Assembly (NCBI GenBank): GCA_037833965.1
Contig: AP031354.1
Span: 20,996,001 to 21,060,000, forward strand
Source: Marchantia polymorpha subsp. ruderalis
Taxonomy: Eukaryota > Streptophyta > Marchantiopsida > Marchantiales > Marchantiaceae
DNA length: 64,000 nt
Direction of reading: 5' to 3'
A program made the position numbers and the translations under genes. Below, piece after piece: positions 1-13,727 of this stretch (positions within the stretch are counted from its first letter, which is position 1; each line of letters begins with the position of its first letter). Below the pieces are notes generated by a model, which saw only the letters and a list, made by a program, of their open reading frames with translations, was not told where the DNA came from and made no database searches.

Positions 1-1879
1 TCGTACAATAATCAGGTGTAATGCAGTCGTGCGAATGCATTCCTCTGATAATCCAATAGGTTTCCACAATCGAGGTGCTGAACGCTTTGCAATCTCTATC
101 TAGGTCAATTGCAATCTAAAGGTTTTAGATGAATGCGATACCTGAACAATTGAGACAAATCGAGGCATGTTGGGATGAAAATAGAATGATCGGCATAAAA
201 AAAGAGGAGTAAATCTGTGCTGCAAGCTAGGCTACTCCCAAGGTGTTGCACTCGGATGAGAGTCAACAGTATCTTCTCCTTACTTCGTACAGCCTGATAT
301 AACCTGCACACGATGACTGATAAGTGCAAACATCAGTTTACGCGAGGGGCAATCAATGGGCACTCTTCAACAAATTCAATGCTGAGACCTTGTAGACCAC
401 ATGGGGTGAGCACGACATCTAAAATTCTTGAAACTCATAAGAGATTCCATTCAAAGAATGAGACATATAAGTTCATGTAAGTTCTCTGCTGTGAGATCAC
501 CCCCAATATTACGATCATTGCTACCTGATGTCATAGTCTCAAGCAAAACTCTACAACAGGTTATGACGATCTCCTTGAGTTGATGATGGGCTGAAAGGAT
601 TGTAACCATTCAATAAAGAGTTATGCGTGAAGAAAACGTCAAGCGAATTGTCTGAACCATGTTACTTCTGCAAATCACCAGGACATCCTGGGAACATTCA
701 AGGATACTTGGAAGACGACATGTGAACTAAATAGACAAGGACAGTGAAGAAAGAACCGTAAGCAAGGGTGGCAGAAAGAAGACAGTCAAGACCGAAAACA
801 ACATTTCATGCAAAAAAAGGACAAGCATTGCACGCAAATAATCAAAGAGATGATACGTAAAGACCGACAGCGGGTCGTGAGAGGGTAAGCGCTTTATGTA
901 AGCGATTTGGTGGTAGTAGCTTTATGTAAGCGCTTCCATTCAAAGAACACGGCATGGTAATAACCAAACACACCAGATCCAAGCATGTCTTCCTACGAAG
1001 ACCACCATGCGGGTCGAGCCAGAAACGTTGCACCCAACGTATGCTCGTCATCAAGTTTCTGCCTAAAGCTTTGAAGCCGTCTAAAATATCCTTAGACTTC
1101 TTGAATGTTATATGTTCAACAAAGAAACATCGCAAGTGAAATCTGGGTTAGTTTTCTGATACAGCTTTTCCTGACGAAATAAAGGCGGAACGCCTCGTTC
1201 GACAGTTGAGTGTGGACAAGGCATCCTCTACCAGAAGACGAATGGTGACTTCAACACTTCGAGAAAGCAAAGTGGCTGAATACTGAACATAAACCTACAA
1301 CTCTAGAGAAGTTTGTTTGATGTTGTTATCCATCTTCGACGATATTCCATCATAAGGCATGGCCAAATAATGTATCAAGTATCGTACCACTCAACGAGAG
1401 TAACTTCGAAGGCTGAATTCACACGTCAGTTTCAGAAATGCGAAGAAAGAGAGTTGTAAGCACAGAAGGCATGTAATTTTCAAAGAAATCACGGCTCTTC
1501 TAACAGTAATTAAATAAACAAAGTACCTGTTTTTTGAGGTCATTCGAGGCCTTCTTTCTGAACAGTGAGCAGAAACATGACATGTTGCATCTCCACAACG
1601 TTCGCAAGATTCAAAGAGAGGACCTGGCTACTTGCTGGGCTGCATCAACTCGAAGTTTAATGGCCGACTTCCCGCCTAGTTCTACTTCATTACTGGACGA
1701 TGAATGAGAAATCCACAGGTACGGAACAACACTATCTCAGACCATGGGCCTTGAGACAGAGCTGATCACGGTAAGTCGAAAGAGATACCGTGTCAAGAGA
1801 AAAATTGGAGATATGCCCGCACCGAACAACATAATCTTTGAACGTCATTCCGCCGCAGTTGTGCTATAAGGTACGAAGA
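1..1879. other. Flanking DNA without an assignable gene
   Basis: Moderately AT-rich and non-repetitive. The only stretch that looks faintly coding is 842-1135 on the minus strand (about 97 codons, with a segment rich in Trp, Phe and Arg). It has no recognisable domain and could be a terminal exon of the unknown minus-strand gene at 1,880-2,812. No other feature could be supported. Confidence 0.3.
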
Positions 1880-2554
1880 TCAATCCGGTTGATTACTAGA
1901 GATACAGAGCCTAAAGGTTGGTATGCCTGGTGCCGACTTTTGTCGGCCGTTTGGCAAGAATACATCAATCATAGGTAGTAAAGCACAAAGATCTTCATCA
2001 TTGTTTATACTCAAAACAGAAAGAGAATGTAAGGCGTCTAGACTGGCTTGCGAATCGACCCGAGAATGATTAGACCTCCCGACATCACATGGAAGAAAAG
2101 CCGCGTCATTCTCGTACTTCTCCTGTCGATCTGGGTAGTTGTTCTTGGAACTTTCTGTGCCTCTCCTCGTCGGCATTAAGTCGGAGCCGACCTCATCCAT
2201 CCATTCAGATATTGGAAATTGCACTTCTCTCCAGATCAACTTGACAAGGCTCTCTGAAGAACTTGAAAGCAACAAGATTTCATTGATTTTTGATGGCAAG
2301 TCCATATCGAAAACTGACTTGAAAGATGGAAATTTCTCTTGCTTACGAGAAGTTGTCCAGAAAACATAAAATCGACCCACAATGTAACCTAGTCGTTCCA
2401 GATAACAAAAGCTTGATAGGCGGCTTAACAGAATCCTGCAATCGTCAATCGACATGATTCTATCGTCATTGGGCATGACAAGGCTCCCTAAGCCTACCAA
2501 GTAAACGAATTCCTCAATATTGCAGTAGACTTTACTGCTTCTGAGAACACACAT
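1880..2554 (-). CDS. Hypothetical protein, unrecognised
   Basis: An uninterrupted minus-strand frame of 224 codons, which is long for DNA of this composition. I recognise no domain. The first half is fairly hydrophobic with several Cys and Leu-Ser runs; the second half is polar, with a serine-rich stretch and acidic residues, and no obvious transmembrane segment. Just before the frame opens, the minus strand reads TGTGTTCTCAG followed by open sequence, which could be an intron 3' splice site, so the printed start Met need not be the true start. A second short open minus-strand frame lies at 2,615-2,812. The region shows no similarity to the transposons elsewhere in the window. It may be one exon of a lineage-specific gene or a chance ORF. 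Confidence 0.35.
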   Translation of the reverse strand: MCVLRSSKVYCNIEEFVYLVGLGSLVMPNDDRIMSIDDCRILLSRLSSFCYLERLGYIVGRFYVFWTTSRKQEKFPSFKSVFDMDLPSKINEILLLSSSSESLVKLIWREVQFPISEWMDEVGSDLMPTRRGTESSKNNYPDRQEKYENDAAFLPCDVGRSNHSRVDSQASLDALHSLSVLSINNDEDLCALLPMIDVFLPNGRQKSAPGIPTFRLCISSNQPD

Positions 2555-2614
2555 ACTTCACCACATTTTACCCTTCTTCACCGTCACTTCAGCCATTCCC
2601 AGGAAGGCACAGAA

Positions 2615-2812
2615 TCATCTTCCTTGAAATTCATATTTCCTGTCAACTGTCACACGCTCCGAGGAGTCACTTCCAGCATTTGCAACAGTAAAATTTTGAT
2701 ATAAAAGAAAAGCACGGAATTGATGACACATAAACTCTGCAAATCCGTAAGTCGAGTGCTTGACAAACACGGCAAGCCGAGAAGAGTCACGCTTGCAGTG
2801 ATCGTCATTCAC
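2615..2812 (-). CDS. Possible upstream exon of the hypothetical gene
   Basis: A 65-codon open minus-strand frame just upstream of the 224-codon frame. The residue mix is protein-like (Phe, His, Arg and Ser without low complexity) but no family is recognised and no donor GT clearly ends it in frame. Listed only because its strand and spacing would fit a multi-exon gene. Confidence 0.18.
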   Translation of the reverse strand: MNDDHCKRDSSRLAVFVKHSTYGFAEFMCHQFRAFLLYQNFTVANAGSDSSERVTVDRKYEFQGR

Positions 2813-5800
2813 TCGACAATTGCGTGATTCTGCTTCATTCTGCTTCTTCTTTCGTGCTTCTGTATGCTTGCGTCTTGTGAGCGAGCTACACTAATGCCCT
2901 GCTATCATTGAGACGATAAAGAAACAAAGCATTTATAACGCATGAAGTTGTAACTGGATGAATCGGTCAACTATATAATGAATAAAAACATTAAATTTGA
3001 TGTACAAAATATGTTTTCTTCAATATTCCGAAATCACAAACAAATGCGTTTTGTATACTGATCTGATGTTTGAACTGAACTGTGATTGTCTAGTCATCAT
3101 AAGTGAAATTTAGTTAATTTCCAATATATATACAGTGGAAATTAACTAAATGTAATGGACACATCATTTTTAAATTTTTACATTATATTTTTCATTTACA
3201 TGCTTGCTTTGTTCATAATTAAAATGCAATAATATACACAATTGAAGCATAAAAACTGATTATAAATATTTTATATTTGCAGTTTTGCTTATATTTAATT
3301 ATGCATTTGATTGACACAAATTTTAGCAAATCTAATGATAAGAATTTCAAAATCACAATCGATGCTCAGATTGTGATTGTGAAAAAAATTTCAGTTATAA
3401 CATGTATCTATTTGTTTGAAAGATGGTTTGAAATGTGCTCTAACACTTTTACATTACAATGAACTTCATGTTCATTTAAATTAATTATTTTTCTTAAAAG
3501 TAAAATTTGGAATAAAATTTTGCTGCTAAACTCCAATAATTTGAAAATTATTGGATTCTTGTTATCTTTTTATTGGACATTTGTTCACAATGATTCAAGT
3601 ATACACCATGTAATGGATGTTTAATATTAGAATGTGTCAAAGTTATAATCATTTATTTACTAAATAATGTTTCGATATCATTGAAAAAAAAATTGATTTT
3701 CAAATTATTTTTATTGACTTTGAAAATAAAAGTTCTAGTTGCAGCTAAATGCATTTTCACCATTTATCTTGGTGCTATGAAAAATGTCAAAGTTATAATA
3801 TTTCATCTTTAAAATATTTCTATTTAAAAAAAACGATGATGTAATTAAAAAGTGATACGATATTAAATATGTCATATGCATATGTAAATACACGAATTAT
3901 CTGCATGTAACGATGTCAGATTTGAAAACAAATTTTAAATGTACAATAAATATTTTTAGCTTTTGATTTGACCAATATATTGATACTATTTTCAAATGAT
4001 GAAAATTTTATTTAGAGAATCAATGAAATATATTTAATAAACACATATTCAGAATTAGGGTAAAATTATTAAAAACTTTTAAAAACTATCTGTAAATCAA
4101 AAGTGGATTTATAAATGTATAATAACAAAGTAATACGAGAGTCATACATGACAGAAACCATCCAAAGTAAACACCATAAAAGATTCAACAGAAGATGGAC
4201 ACAAGCTGTAATGTGGTTAACTACTCATGGAGCTACGTCCACAACAGGAAAGTTCACAAGGTACAGTGTCACACACAAACCCCAGGGTTAAATACCCCAA
4301 CACTAGATAAATTGAGAAAACAATTCAATTTGAATCAAAAAAGTATCATAATATTGAATCAAAAATATCATTCAAGTAGCAAATAATTTTAAAAAATAAA
4401 ACCTACAAAAATGACTAAATTACATGTCTTATTCTCACCATTCATTAAAATTTATATGAAAAAATGACAATATATTCCGTTTTTGAATTCATAGCATACA
4501 AATTTATGACAATGAAGTTTTTATTTGATTCATTGAAAACAATTTTCATATTAAAAAAATTTTATGTTAAGTATTTCAATTTAGTTCTTACTAAGAATAT
4601 TTTCTTAAAGAAATTCAAATTCAAATCTTGGTTTTTCAGAAAACAAAAAGCCAAATCAACAAAAACTAGAAAGAATACAAATCATACAAACTTTGAATTT
4701 CGTTAAAAAAAATTGTGAATAGTTGAAGATGTGAAAGATGACAAAAATTCACAATGTGTTATAACTCTTGATAAGGTAAAAATTGAACTTAAATTTACAT
4801 TCATTGAACTTACTTTCTTGTCAAGGTTAATACTGGCTTTCAAAGTCTTTCTTTTAAAGTAAAAAAAATCTAGAATTTATTTGACAAATTTACCAACGGT
4901 TACTGAATTGATTTGAATAAATTAATTTTTTATATAAATAAATAAAAATATCAATGACTTATATTTTAAATTCAAAATATTATTTCTAAAAACATGTCAA
5001 AGTTCAAAATAATTGTTGAATGATGAGTGTTAACTGATATGTTTGAAATCATACTATCCATTTTATATTTTTAATAGGAGATCTTATTTAATTTTCTGTG
5101 TTACGTTACAGAAACATAAGTAAAAACATTTAAGTTAATTTATTTCTAAATTAAGTTAATAATCTGCAGTGCTGGTTGAATTTTCAATTTTATGAAATAT
5201 AAAATGTCAAATTGTTGGGAAATCAAGATTTTTCAATAAATCAAGTATTCAAGATTTAGATTTGATTTTTTCTAATACTCATGAAATGAAGAATAACCAA
5301 AAGATATATAAATGTTAGAAAAGTACATGAAATATATGAAACTAAAGTTTTATTCTCTATTTTAAGAATTCTTATCCAATAATTGATAGAGAGAATATAT
5401 ATTGAAGAAAAAAACATATATTTTGTAAAGACATTTGGAATGGAAAAAGTAAAGAGGAAATGATCCCATATTCTGCAAGCAAATCAAATGCTTTGCATAG
5501 ATCTGCTAATCATCAAAATGAGTTTAAATAAGACATACATCTACTTTTGTCATTAAGATGTTTGTCACTTGTTTGATTTGTGAGAAAACTAGGCTTGATA
5601 TCTTTACTAGAGCATTAACACCCTTGGACAAACAAGGTCAAGATTCGTGGACAAAGTTTACTTTGGCCTTGCATATCATAAAAGAAAGCAATATGTATGA
5701 AGATTAGAGTCGTTTTAAAAATAACAGTACTTCAATTTTTGTCAAGATGTTAAATTCCATCATGAAGCAACAGTAGCCAAATTTTTGAAGTAAATTGGAG

Positions 5801-6327
5801 TAAAAAATGCTGAATCTCACATCAAAATCTTCTTCTTGGTCAAGGAATAAAATAATCTTCTGGATTTTTGACAGATTTTCCTCTAGGAAAATAACATAAG
5901 TTTTGATGAAAAGCAAGAAGAAACCATCATGCTACATACATCAGTTCATGAGATGGTTTAATTATTTTTCCTCAAATCAATTCAGGAAAGTGAACTACAA
6001 TCAAATTTTGCTATGAAAGTTAGCATCAAGTCTTACGTAGTAGTTATCTTAGCTAATATTTATGTGCAAGATAAGGTTATATTCGTTGAAGTAGAATATG
6101 TGCAAAAGAATACAAGACCTATTGATATGATATATGTATATACAAGACATACAAGACCCATTCATATACTTGACACATATATCATATCACCATTCACATT
6201 TCAATTGTTAATACACTTTAATCCACCTATCATGATGAATTCTCAAAACACACAGGACTAAAATGACATGGAAACCAACAAAAAAGCACATAAGAAAAGA
6301 CTCCTCAATCTTCATAGTTGAAATTTC
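2813..6327. other. AT-rich intergenic stretch
   Basis: Long AT-rich DNA full of short A/T runs with no convincing coding frame on either strand. The open frames in it are short and of A/T-driven composition (Lys, Asn, Phe, Ile). Apart from the hairpin at 3,108-3,151 no repeat or regulatory signal could be supported. Confidence 0.6.
3108..3151. repeat. Perfect 16-bp inverted repeat
   Basis: The left arm ATTTAGTTAATTTCCA (3,108-3,123) is exactly reverse-complementary to TGGAAATTAACTAAAT (3,136-3,151), with a 12-nt AT-rich loop. The flanking bases do not continue the pairing. It could be the ends of a very small foldback element or a chance AT hairpin; there is no neighbouring gene to tie it to. 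Confidence 0.6.
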
Positions 6328-6333
6328 TTTATT
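6328..6333 (-). other. Candidate polyadenylation signal of the ZIFL gene
   Basis: The minus strand reads AATAAA about 400 bp downstream of the transporter stop codon, a plausible distance for the end of its 3' untranslated region. Plant polyadenylation signals are loose, so this is only a candidate. Confidence 0.3.
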
Positions 6334-6734
6334 GAACACTCCCCCCTCATTTCTGATTGTAACATTATCTCTTGTTGACTCTTACCGCTATTGAATTTGC
6401 TTGACTGTAACTCGACATACGGAGATGTGCGAGCATGTAGCACACGGTCAACAGTAGCACTTATGGATTCTTCCCTAATCTTCCGATGGCTCTCAAGATG
6501 CTGATCTATCAAGTGGCCTCCTTTTGACGTTTCTTCCGGAGGTCTTGAGGTTACAAAACTTTGTAGTTCTATAAAGCTTCTCTTCCTCCTTTACTTGCAT
6601 ACGGTGAATACGCTTGCCCGTACGTGCCCACCAACATGTCAAATACTGGGGCAGATGGTGAATGGAGACGAAAACACATAGCTTTCCTGGCGAACCTCAC
6701 ATGACTTGAGAAATATGTCGCTTCTATGAGCTCT

Positions 6735-9700
6735 TCACTTAACTTCCTTATCCGTTGAAAGGTGAACGTGCTCATCCTGGTCATGCTTCGGTCTATCCAC
6801 ACTCTTTGGAAGAAACGGTTCGAATGTCAAAATTATATCCACCACCACTACACTTCCAAGGATGAAGAAGACCAACTGATTGCCTGAAGAAGGAAAAAAG
6901 ACGAAGAGTTAGAGCAAATTTGACTAATGTCATTGTACACCGACAGAAAATTTCTTTTAAAATTCACAAGTATTGACGGAGCTAGCAGCATTGACTTGTG
7001 GACTTGTTGACAAAATCTATTCAATCTTCGGTGATAAACTTCCGCCTTAAATTGTGTCCATAAATATGAGAAATAGTGGTAGACAAAGCAAACTTGTTGT
7101 TGTAACGCATTACCAAGACAACGTAACCAGCACACTCAGCATTTGACATTAGCACAGTTTACTTACCTGGCAAGAACCAGGCATCTGGTCTGCTCTGTCC
7201 CCATGCAAATCTGTCATAGTCACAATGCACACGTTAAAGATATTAAATGAATGAAGATGACTTACTCTGTCTAAGATGTGCTATATAATAGATAAAATTC
7301 AAATCAATATACTCAGTTATATATTTATCTAGTACTTCTCATATTAAACGATGAATATTGATGACCAATACAATTATGAAATCTAAGAATAGCAATCTTC
7401 TCCTAAATCGTTGATCTTACCTCAGTGGGTAAGCCTCACATAAACAGATTAAACAAAAGAATTTAGGTTTCTTTGCATTTTCAAGTCCATTGTATCCACA
7501 TCTTGTCTCTCGATGTTAACGAGCTACTGTAGTTCGGTACAATAGGTGGGCCCGGTAGACAAGCAAAAGATATTCAGCCATGGAAAGATTTAAATATGAA
7601 ACTGGGTTTCATTCGAATCCATAACTTACATTGCACCTCCGGCCCCCGGACCAATTGCTTTGAAGAGAGAAACTGCACTCACTGACAGCCCGTTCGCCCT
7701 CCCTCTTTGCCGTGGGGTCTGTCATATATGAACAAGGACGATAAAAAAACCTTCCTTTCAAAAAAACTACTAACACACAAGTTCGCATATTTAAAAATGC
7801 GATGTTCGAAGTTACGAAGGATTTCGAAATCTTGCAACCAGGAAAACTTTGACTAGACAAAAGCATTAATAATGTCGCATCAAGTTCAGACCTTATTGAC
7901 AGTTGTAAACGACAATACATATAAAAATCAATAATTAGGCAATAACGCAGTAAAGTCAAAGTGCGAAGATGATTTTGTGTAAGAGCGTTCAAGGTGGGAA
8001 AGCGAGGTACTCACCACTGAGTTGTTTATGAGCAAGAATGATCCACTGAGTGTTGCAACCTGCAATACATATGTCAAGAGTAGGTGAGGGCTACATACAT
8101 AAGGCCGACAGGTTATATTGAAACATTTACTCACTGCGCGATCCTGTGAGTATAAAAAAATGTATTATAATAACAAGCTAAGGCTAGATTTGTTCTTGAT
8201 TCACGATTTGAACAACCTAAACTTCTCTTTAGGTCTCAGTATGAAGATACATCACTATTAATTAATTCTAAACATGGAAGGCTGATCAGTCACGGATTTT
8301 ACTTCGATTTACAGACTTGGCAGAAATACCTGACTTATGTCCCCTTCTCTGAAGAAAATAAACTTGGATGCCTTCAAGAGAGTTATTTACTCACCGCCAA
8401 GGTGCTTTTCGATACGGAGACGAATACAAGGAGACTCCAAAGAAGAGTCCCGTAAAGCTTGGTGAGAAAGGGGTAAGTGCACAGCAACGGCAAGGCAAGA
8501 ATCTGCAATTGAAACAAAGTCTTCAGGAGAGTGTACTTCGAAAATGATTAAAGCACTATAGTTTCTCATGAAGAATTTTTGCAAAGTTAAAAACCAAGCC
8601 CGAAATTCCTGATGCGTCAAAGATCAAGGTTCTCAGCTGACGAGTAGCTTAGGATATAGGAACGCCTCCTTACAGCTGAGATCCGAGTCGTACTGATAGG
8701 CCCCATTCGCTTCGCAATTGGAGGAAACGCGAGAAGTTGGAAAATAAGCACGGCCAGACCTTTCAAAATGGAAGAAAATAGCTCCATCAGCAGAATTTTC
8801 CTATCACCTGAGAATTAGACATACTGCAACCTACTTGAAAGCAGGCTCAAGAAACTTAGGGCCATCCAGTCCAATCCTATGCTGGTTGAAGGTAATTGAA
8901 GGCAAGTCGAATGCATATGAAGTTGAATCAATATGAAATCCGATATTGAATAGATTTTCAAGGGCTATTTGTCTAAGGAAATTATTTTACTGGATGTAAG
9001 ATAGAGGATAAAGATACAAAATAATTCTCGTGTTACTAAAAAAACCGATTGTGTGGACATTTAACAGGAACGACTTTGAAGAAGAAAAACGTTTCAAACC
9101 TGAGATAGCTAAAATATTGCCAACATCTGTGGTTGTGAAGCTCAGTCCACCCATTGTCCTCGGGGAGACACACCACAAAGCAAATATCTGCAACCAAGGG
9201 GAATGCATAGTTACTTTTATCAACATATTAGGTGTCTTAGACATACTACAATGCTACTGTGCAAAATTTAACAAAAACCCTGACATCCGCAATATCATTT
9301 ATCCTCAATAAAGTGATTCATATTCAACCCAGAAAAATTTTGAACGATTTCTTTCATTGTTTTGTACCTCCGTGTAAGCCATGTTGTGCATTGACCAGGT
9401 ACAGTAAACGAGTACAGCAGAGACCAAAGGCCAGTTGCGCAAAACTTCTAATAAGGAGTCATTCTTCTTAGCTTCCTGCTTCGCAAGCTCCTCTGCGCTA
9501 TCGCTTTCCTCGCCGAGAAGTTTTTCCCCTGCTTCTTCTCCTTTGATCTTATCATATTTATCAGCGTAAGTACTCGATACGAAACCATCTTCATCACCTT
9601 CGATAAGAGCATCTTCATCATTATGAATGTGCAAAGTTTCCTGCACACATATCAAATGCAATGTGAATTGTCTTGTACACGTATGGGTAAACCTAATCAA

Positions 9701-12700
9701 GTGAACGCCGTTAGGGTCACTGCAGACGGAGATACTTGCAGTAACAAACTCCCATTACAGTTTGTTCCACATGGTAAATAGTACATCGTTTTTGGTTGGA
9801 TTGTGTTCTTTTCCTTTTCCTTTTTGCCAAGCAGTCATAATCTCATAGTTCAAATTCTCCACTCGCGACATGAAAGCGAAGTTATGGAAGGTGATTTTAC
9901 TTGCTTGTTCATCATCCGCGTAAGAACGAGTTAGAACACAACTTATTACTAGTATGGACGCCTTGTATAGAGCTTCAGCTCAGACTATGATCAATTTCCT
10001 TTCCGTAAGACTTAAAGAAGTATAATATAATAATATTCGATCACACTGATTTAGAAGTCTACTTACAGGAAGGTAAAGCACAGTGATGAAGAGCGCCACA
10101 ACGGAGATTGCTGAACAGAAGACACATGGCAGCAAGTAGGGATACCTGCAAAGTAGTGAACGTCTTGGTGATTTCAGTATTGATCTCAGAATACCCAAAG
10201 GGCCAGAGTAGGTTGTCCAGTCCCTGACTTAGAAATTTTAAAAAGACTGAACAGGTTCTGTCATATCACAAGAATTGGCCTGTAAGATGAGTCGCCTACT
10301 AATGAAAGACAGGCCCGGTCGCGCGGGAGAAGGAAGGAGAGAGAGATAGATAAAGATGAACCATTTCTAGACAGCAATATGGACGAAATAGGTGTTAGAG
10401 CGAATACTCACACAGCAAATAGAGAACCGGGGGGAAACATGGCCGGATACTTGAGAGCTGGCTGTAAATAAAAGCCATGATATTGTTTGACGTTAGTCAT
10501 TTCAACCTGAACTAACTGTTCAGGAAGTTGTGAATCTTTTTAGGATATGCTGCTTCTAACAAACTTGGCATAACATTTGAACTTGCGAATTCGTTCCATA
10601 CTTTACAACAAAAAATATTTTAGTCCATTAATTGAAGAAACTAAACCTCACAACACACACAATTACCCGTAGGAATCAAATTCTATTTTGCATATACTTT
10701 GCAGGCCAACTTGTACCATCTACCAGGGAGTAACTTGGGAGCAAAATTGGTTAGTTTCACTTCTTTGAAATGATAGCGACAAGTTGTCGTAGCTATATCA
10801 ACCGCGTTTGAAATAATAATGAAGTACTTACTTGAGATAGATAGCCTCCAAGGCTGGGACCAATGACCATCCCTAGACCTAAAGTTGTTCCAACCTGACA
10901 GACACCCATCAACATTGTACTTACTTAGTAGAGCAGTGGCACAAAAGCAGCTGTGGATGTTGTCTGTGCATCTTAAAAAGTTTATCAATCTGATTTGAAA
11001 AATAAATTTGGAGGATATAGAAGGGTGTTCACGTTCTAACTGGTACCCGTAAGAAAAGGTCTACCTCTCCTTAAAATTGAGGTGCTGAAGGTACTCACCA
11101 CAGAGACTCCTAATGGTTGATGCTCATCGCTGCAAATCTCGGATGCGTAGGCCTATTATATACATGAAGAAAGAGGAGAAGACCACATTGAAGTTAGTGA
11201 GGAGCAAATTTGACAGTTCAGCAATACGATCAAAACTCTGTCATACAACCCCTAAGAGGTGTCTGTGGACGTTAAATCTGACATCTGCGAAATGTACACC
11301 TGTATCTTATAAGCTTGCAATCGGTTTTCAAAACATTTTCTAAACGTAAATGAATGTAGTGTTGGGTACAAATCTTACCTTTACAGGTCCAAGTATACCA
11401 TTGAAGCCTCCCAGGAGGAGGCGGGCAAAAAATGCCATCCAAAAGTCCTGACTTAATCCGAACATAATGCTGAAGACTATCCTGTACGATGAGAAAAGTA
11501 AAGGCTCGAATAAATACAGTGGAACTTTCATACCTTCGTCCTTCATGTAGAGGCAAAAACAATAGGCTGAGTTACATTCAGGTGACGTGACTCTTACTTG
11601 AGAGAATCTATCTTTCGGGTATATCATGGAATTTAAAAGTAAAAAGGACTCCAACTCACACTGAAACAACTCCGGCGAGCATTACTGGCTTCCGTCCATA
11701 TTTATCAGCAATCACTCCCCATTGCATTGACGTTAGAAATCTCCCGAACATAAACGCCGATCCTGCAAAAAAATTACTGGAAACGTCATGATTGTCCATT
11801 CTTCCGTCGAAAACATTTCTGGGTTATGGTAGAGTTTCTTGCTACAAAGACGTATGGAATATAAATTTGGCATGCGGAAGTGGAATTTGAACAGCAGCCC
11901 GTCCACAGAAATTGAGTTCATCTAGTCCAGTGTGTCTCAATAGGTGGGATTCTACTCAAAAGCTCTGCAATATGTAAAAGTGACGATTTCGGCTCGAATT
12001 TGACATTGTTCGAAGTGTAGAACTCCGTTACCAAAGATATAAGTTCCACGTATGGAACGTATGAAGACGTTAAAATTGTTTTGTAAACGTAAAAACTCGA
12101 AAGATTTTCCTTCACAAACTGATAAATTACGGGGGGAAGGTCGGACTGATATCCGATTTTCCAATTGGTCAAAGACTATTGAGGATGCGTGCATGAACTG
12201 CAAGACTACCATGTGAATTCGAGAGACGAAAGAAGTTACATTCGAAATACTAAGCTCTCCTACAATCCATCGGGGGCGCAAAGACGTATCGATGTAAACA
12301 GCTGAGTGGTAATTAAACAGCCCACAACCCCTTGAAATAAAGTACTCCATCAGTGCATATTATTTCGAACTCAAGCTAGCAAGGTCTGTACAGTTGCCAG
12401 ACCCATCAACGATGGAACCCAGCAAACATTACCTCTTCTGCAGCAGAAAAGTGAATTATGGAGCTAATTCTCACATCGAAGTTATAACTACGTAGGAACT
12501 CGTCGAAATTGATTATTGAAGAAATGAATGTACTTCTTGTTTCATCTATCTTTCAAATTTTGTGAGACGCGATAAACTAAGCTGGGCTGAGTGGAAACTG
12601 AATAAATTGTAATTTGGTGCATAGATTCACTGGAATGAGATGACCGGTACAATCTAGGCTGTGCGAAAAGTCACAATTGGCCCTCTGAATTAAGAAGACA

Positions 12701-13727
12701 AATCAAGTTCTTAAATACGTACCAATGTATCCGGCATAAAAGCCGATGTCTTCTGGACGTTTTGCAACATGCATATCTCTCACCTTCAAGCACAGTAGAG
12801 AGAAAGAAAAGATAAACTTTCTGCAGACGGCTTAATTGATTGTGGATGGACCTACCCACGGTCTTCAAATACACCAAGCATATACAATTACAGCAGTTAT
12901 AATCGAATATTGTGACAGCTTCTGCTCAAGTCCAAAGAGAAAGTAGGATGATCGTACCATAAAGTAAAGGAATGGATACATGAACGAAATGGGTAGCGCT
13001 GCATCGAAGGCCACATCAAAGTCAGTCAAAACATTTCTTCGAATATATTGATCTCCAGTTAGCTAGTCAATGAATCAGAAATGTAATCGGAAATAAACAG
13101 CAAACAGATTGTTTCAATTCCGGACGAACATGACCATTTACGATAGATCTCTCAGCAATTCTTTCTCTCTCTCTCTCTCTAACAGACACACACTCTCTAG
13201 AAATTTCGACAAGGTAGACTTCGTCAGCACCTGGGAAGAAGTAACAGAATAGAATGGTAAGTTTGATACGTACCATTGCACAGCATCATAATCGCCACAA
13301 AGCAAAGTTCTTTATAGGAAGGGGGTGCTCCGTCCGCTGAGAGATGGGCAACTTTGCATCCTGGGCATTTCGGGAACACCTTCAACGGAGGAGTGGGTTG
13401 GGATATTTCGGCTTCGCGCCCGTGCAAAAGCGGCTGTTCCAAATCACGCTCGTTTGCTGCTTGCATTCTAGCCATGTCGTCGTCCTGTCCTCGCTCGAAA
13501 TTGGCCAGCAGCTGATGATTATTAACTCCACTCTTCTGGTTCTGAACCTCGAGTTCTGGATTGTTCGAAGTAGTGAGAATAATTACCCGCTGCTCTAGCT
13601 CTGGTCCTCGGCCCCCGTTGAGGTTTGTGCACATATCCTCCGGGTTCAAATTCCTTCTTATACCCATAGCCACTTCCTTTGATTCGGGAAATATATTGTT
13701 CTTCATATTCCAAATTCCAAATTCCAC
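6735..13727 (-). CDS. ZINC-INDUCED FACILITATOR-LIKE MFS transporter, 17 exons
   Basis: Exons, 3' to 5' in window order: 6735-6883, 7167-7210, 7630-7718, 8015-8059, 8395-8502, 8674-8759, 9100-9187, 9368-9640, 10067-10145, 10412-10461, 10832-10894, 11099-11152, 11379-11481, 11660-11762, 12723-12783, 12958-12998, 13274-13727. Each inferred intron is GT-AG and the phases join without a break into 629 codons plus TGA. The product matches plant ZIF1/ZIFL transporters: the N-terminal CPGC motif, WGVIADKYGRK after the second helix, GPSLGG in helix five, and an acidic cytoplasmic loop in the 273-nt exon. Known relatives are tonoplast or plasma-membrane proton antiporters linked to zinc-nicotianamine, potassium or auxin handling; the substrate here is not predictable. 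The N-terminus is about 100 residues longer than usual if the first Met is used; an internal Met in MARMQAANERDLEQPLLHG would give a usual length. All core segments are present and the gene looks functional. Confidence 0.93.
13160..13181. repeat. CT microsatellite in ZIFL intron 1
   Basis: A run of CT dinucleotides inside the first intron of the transporter gene, close to its 5' splice donor. A likely length-polymorphic site. Confidence 0.8.
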
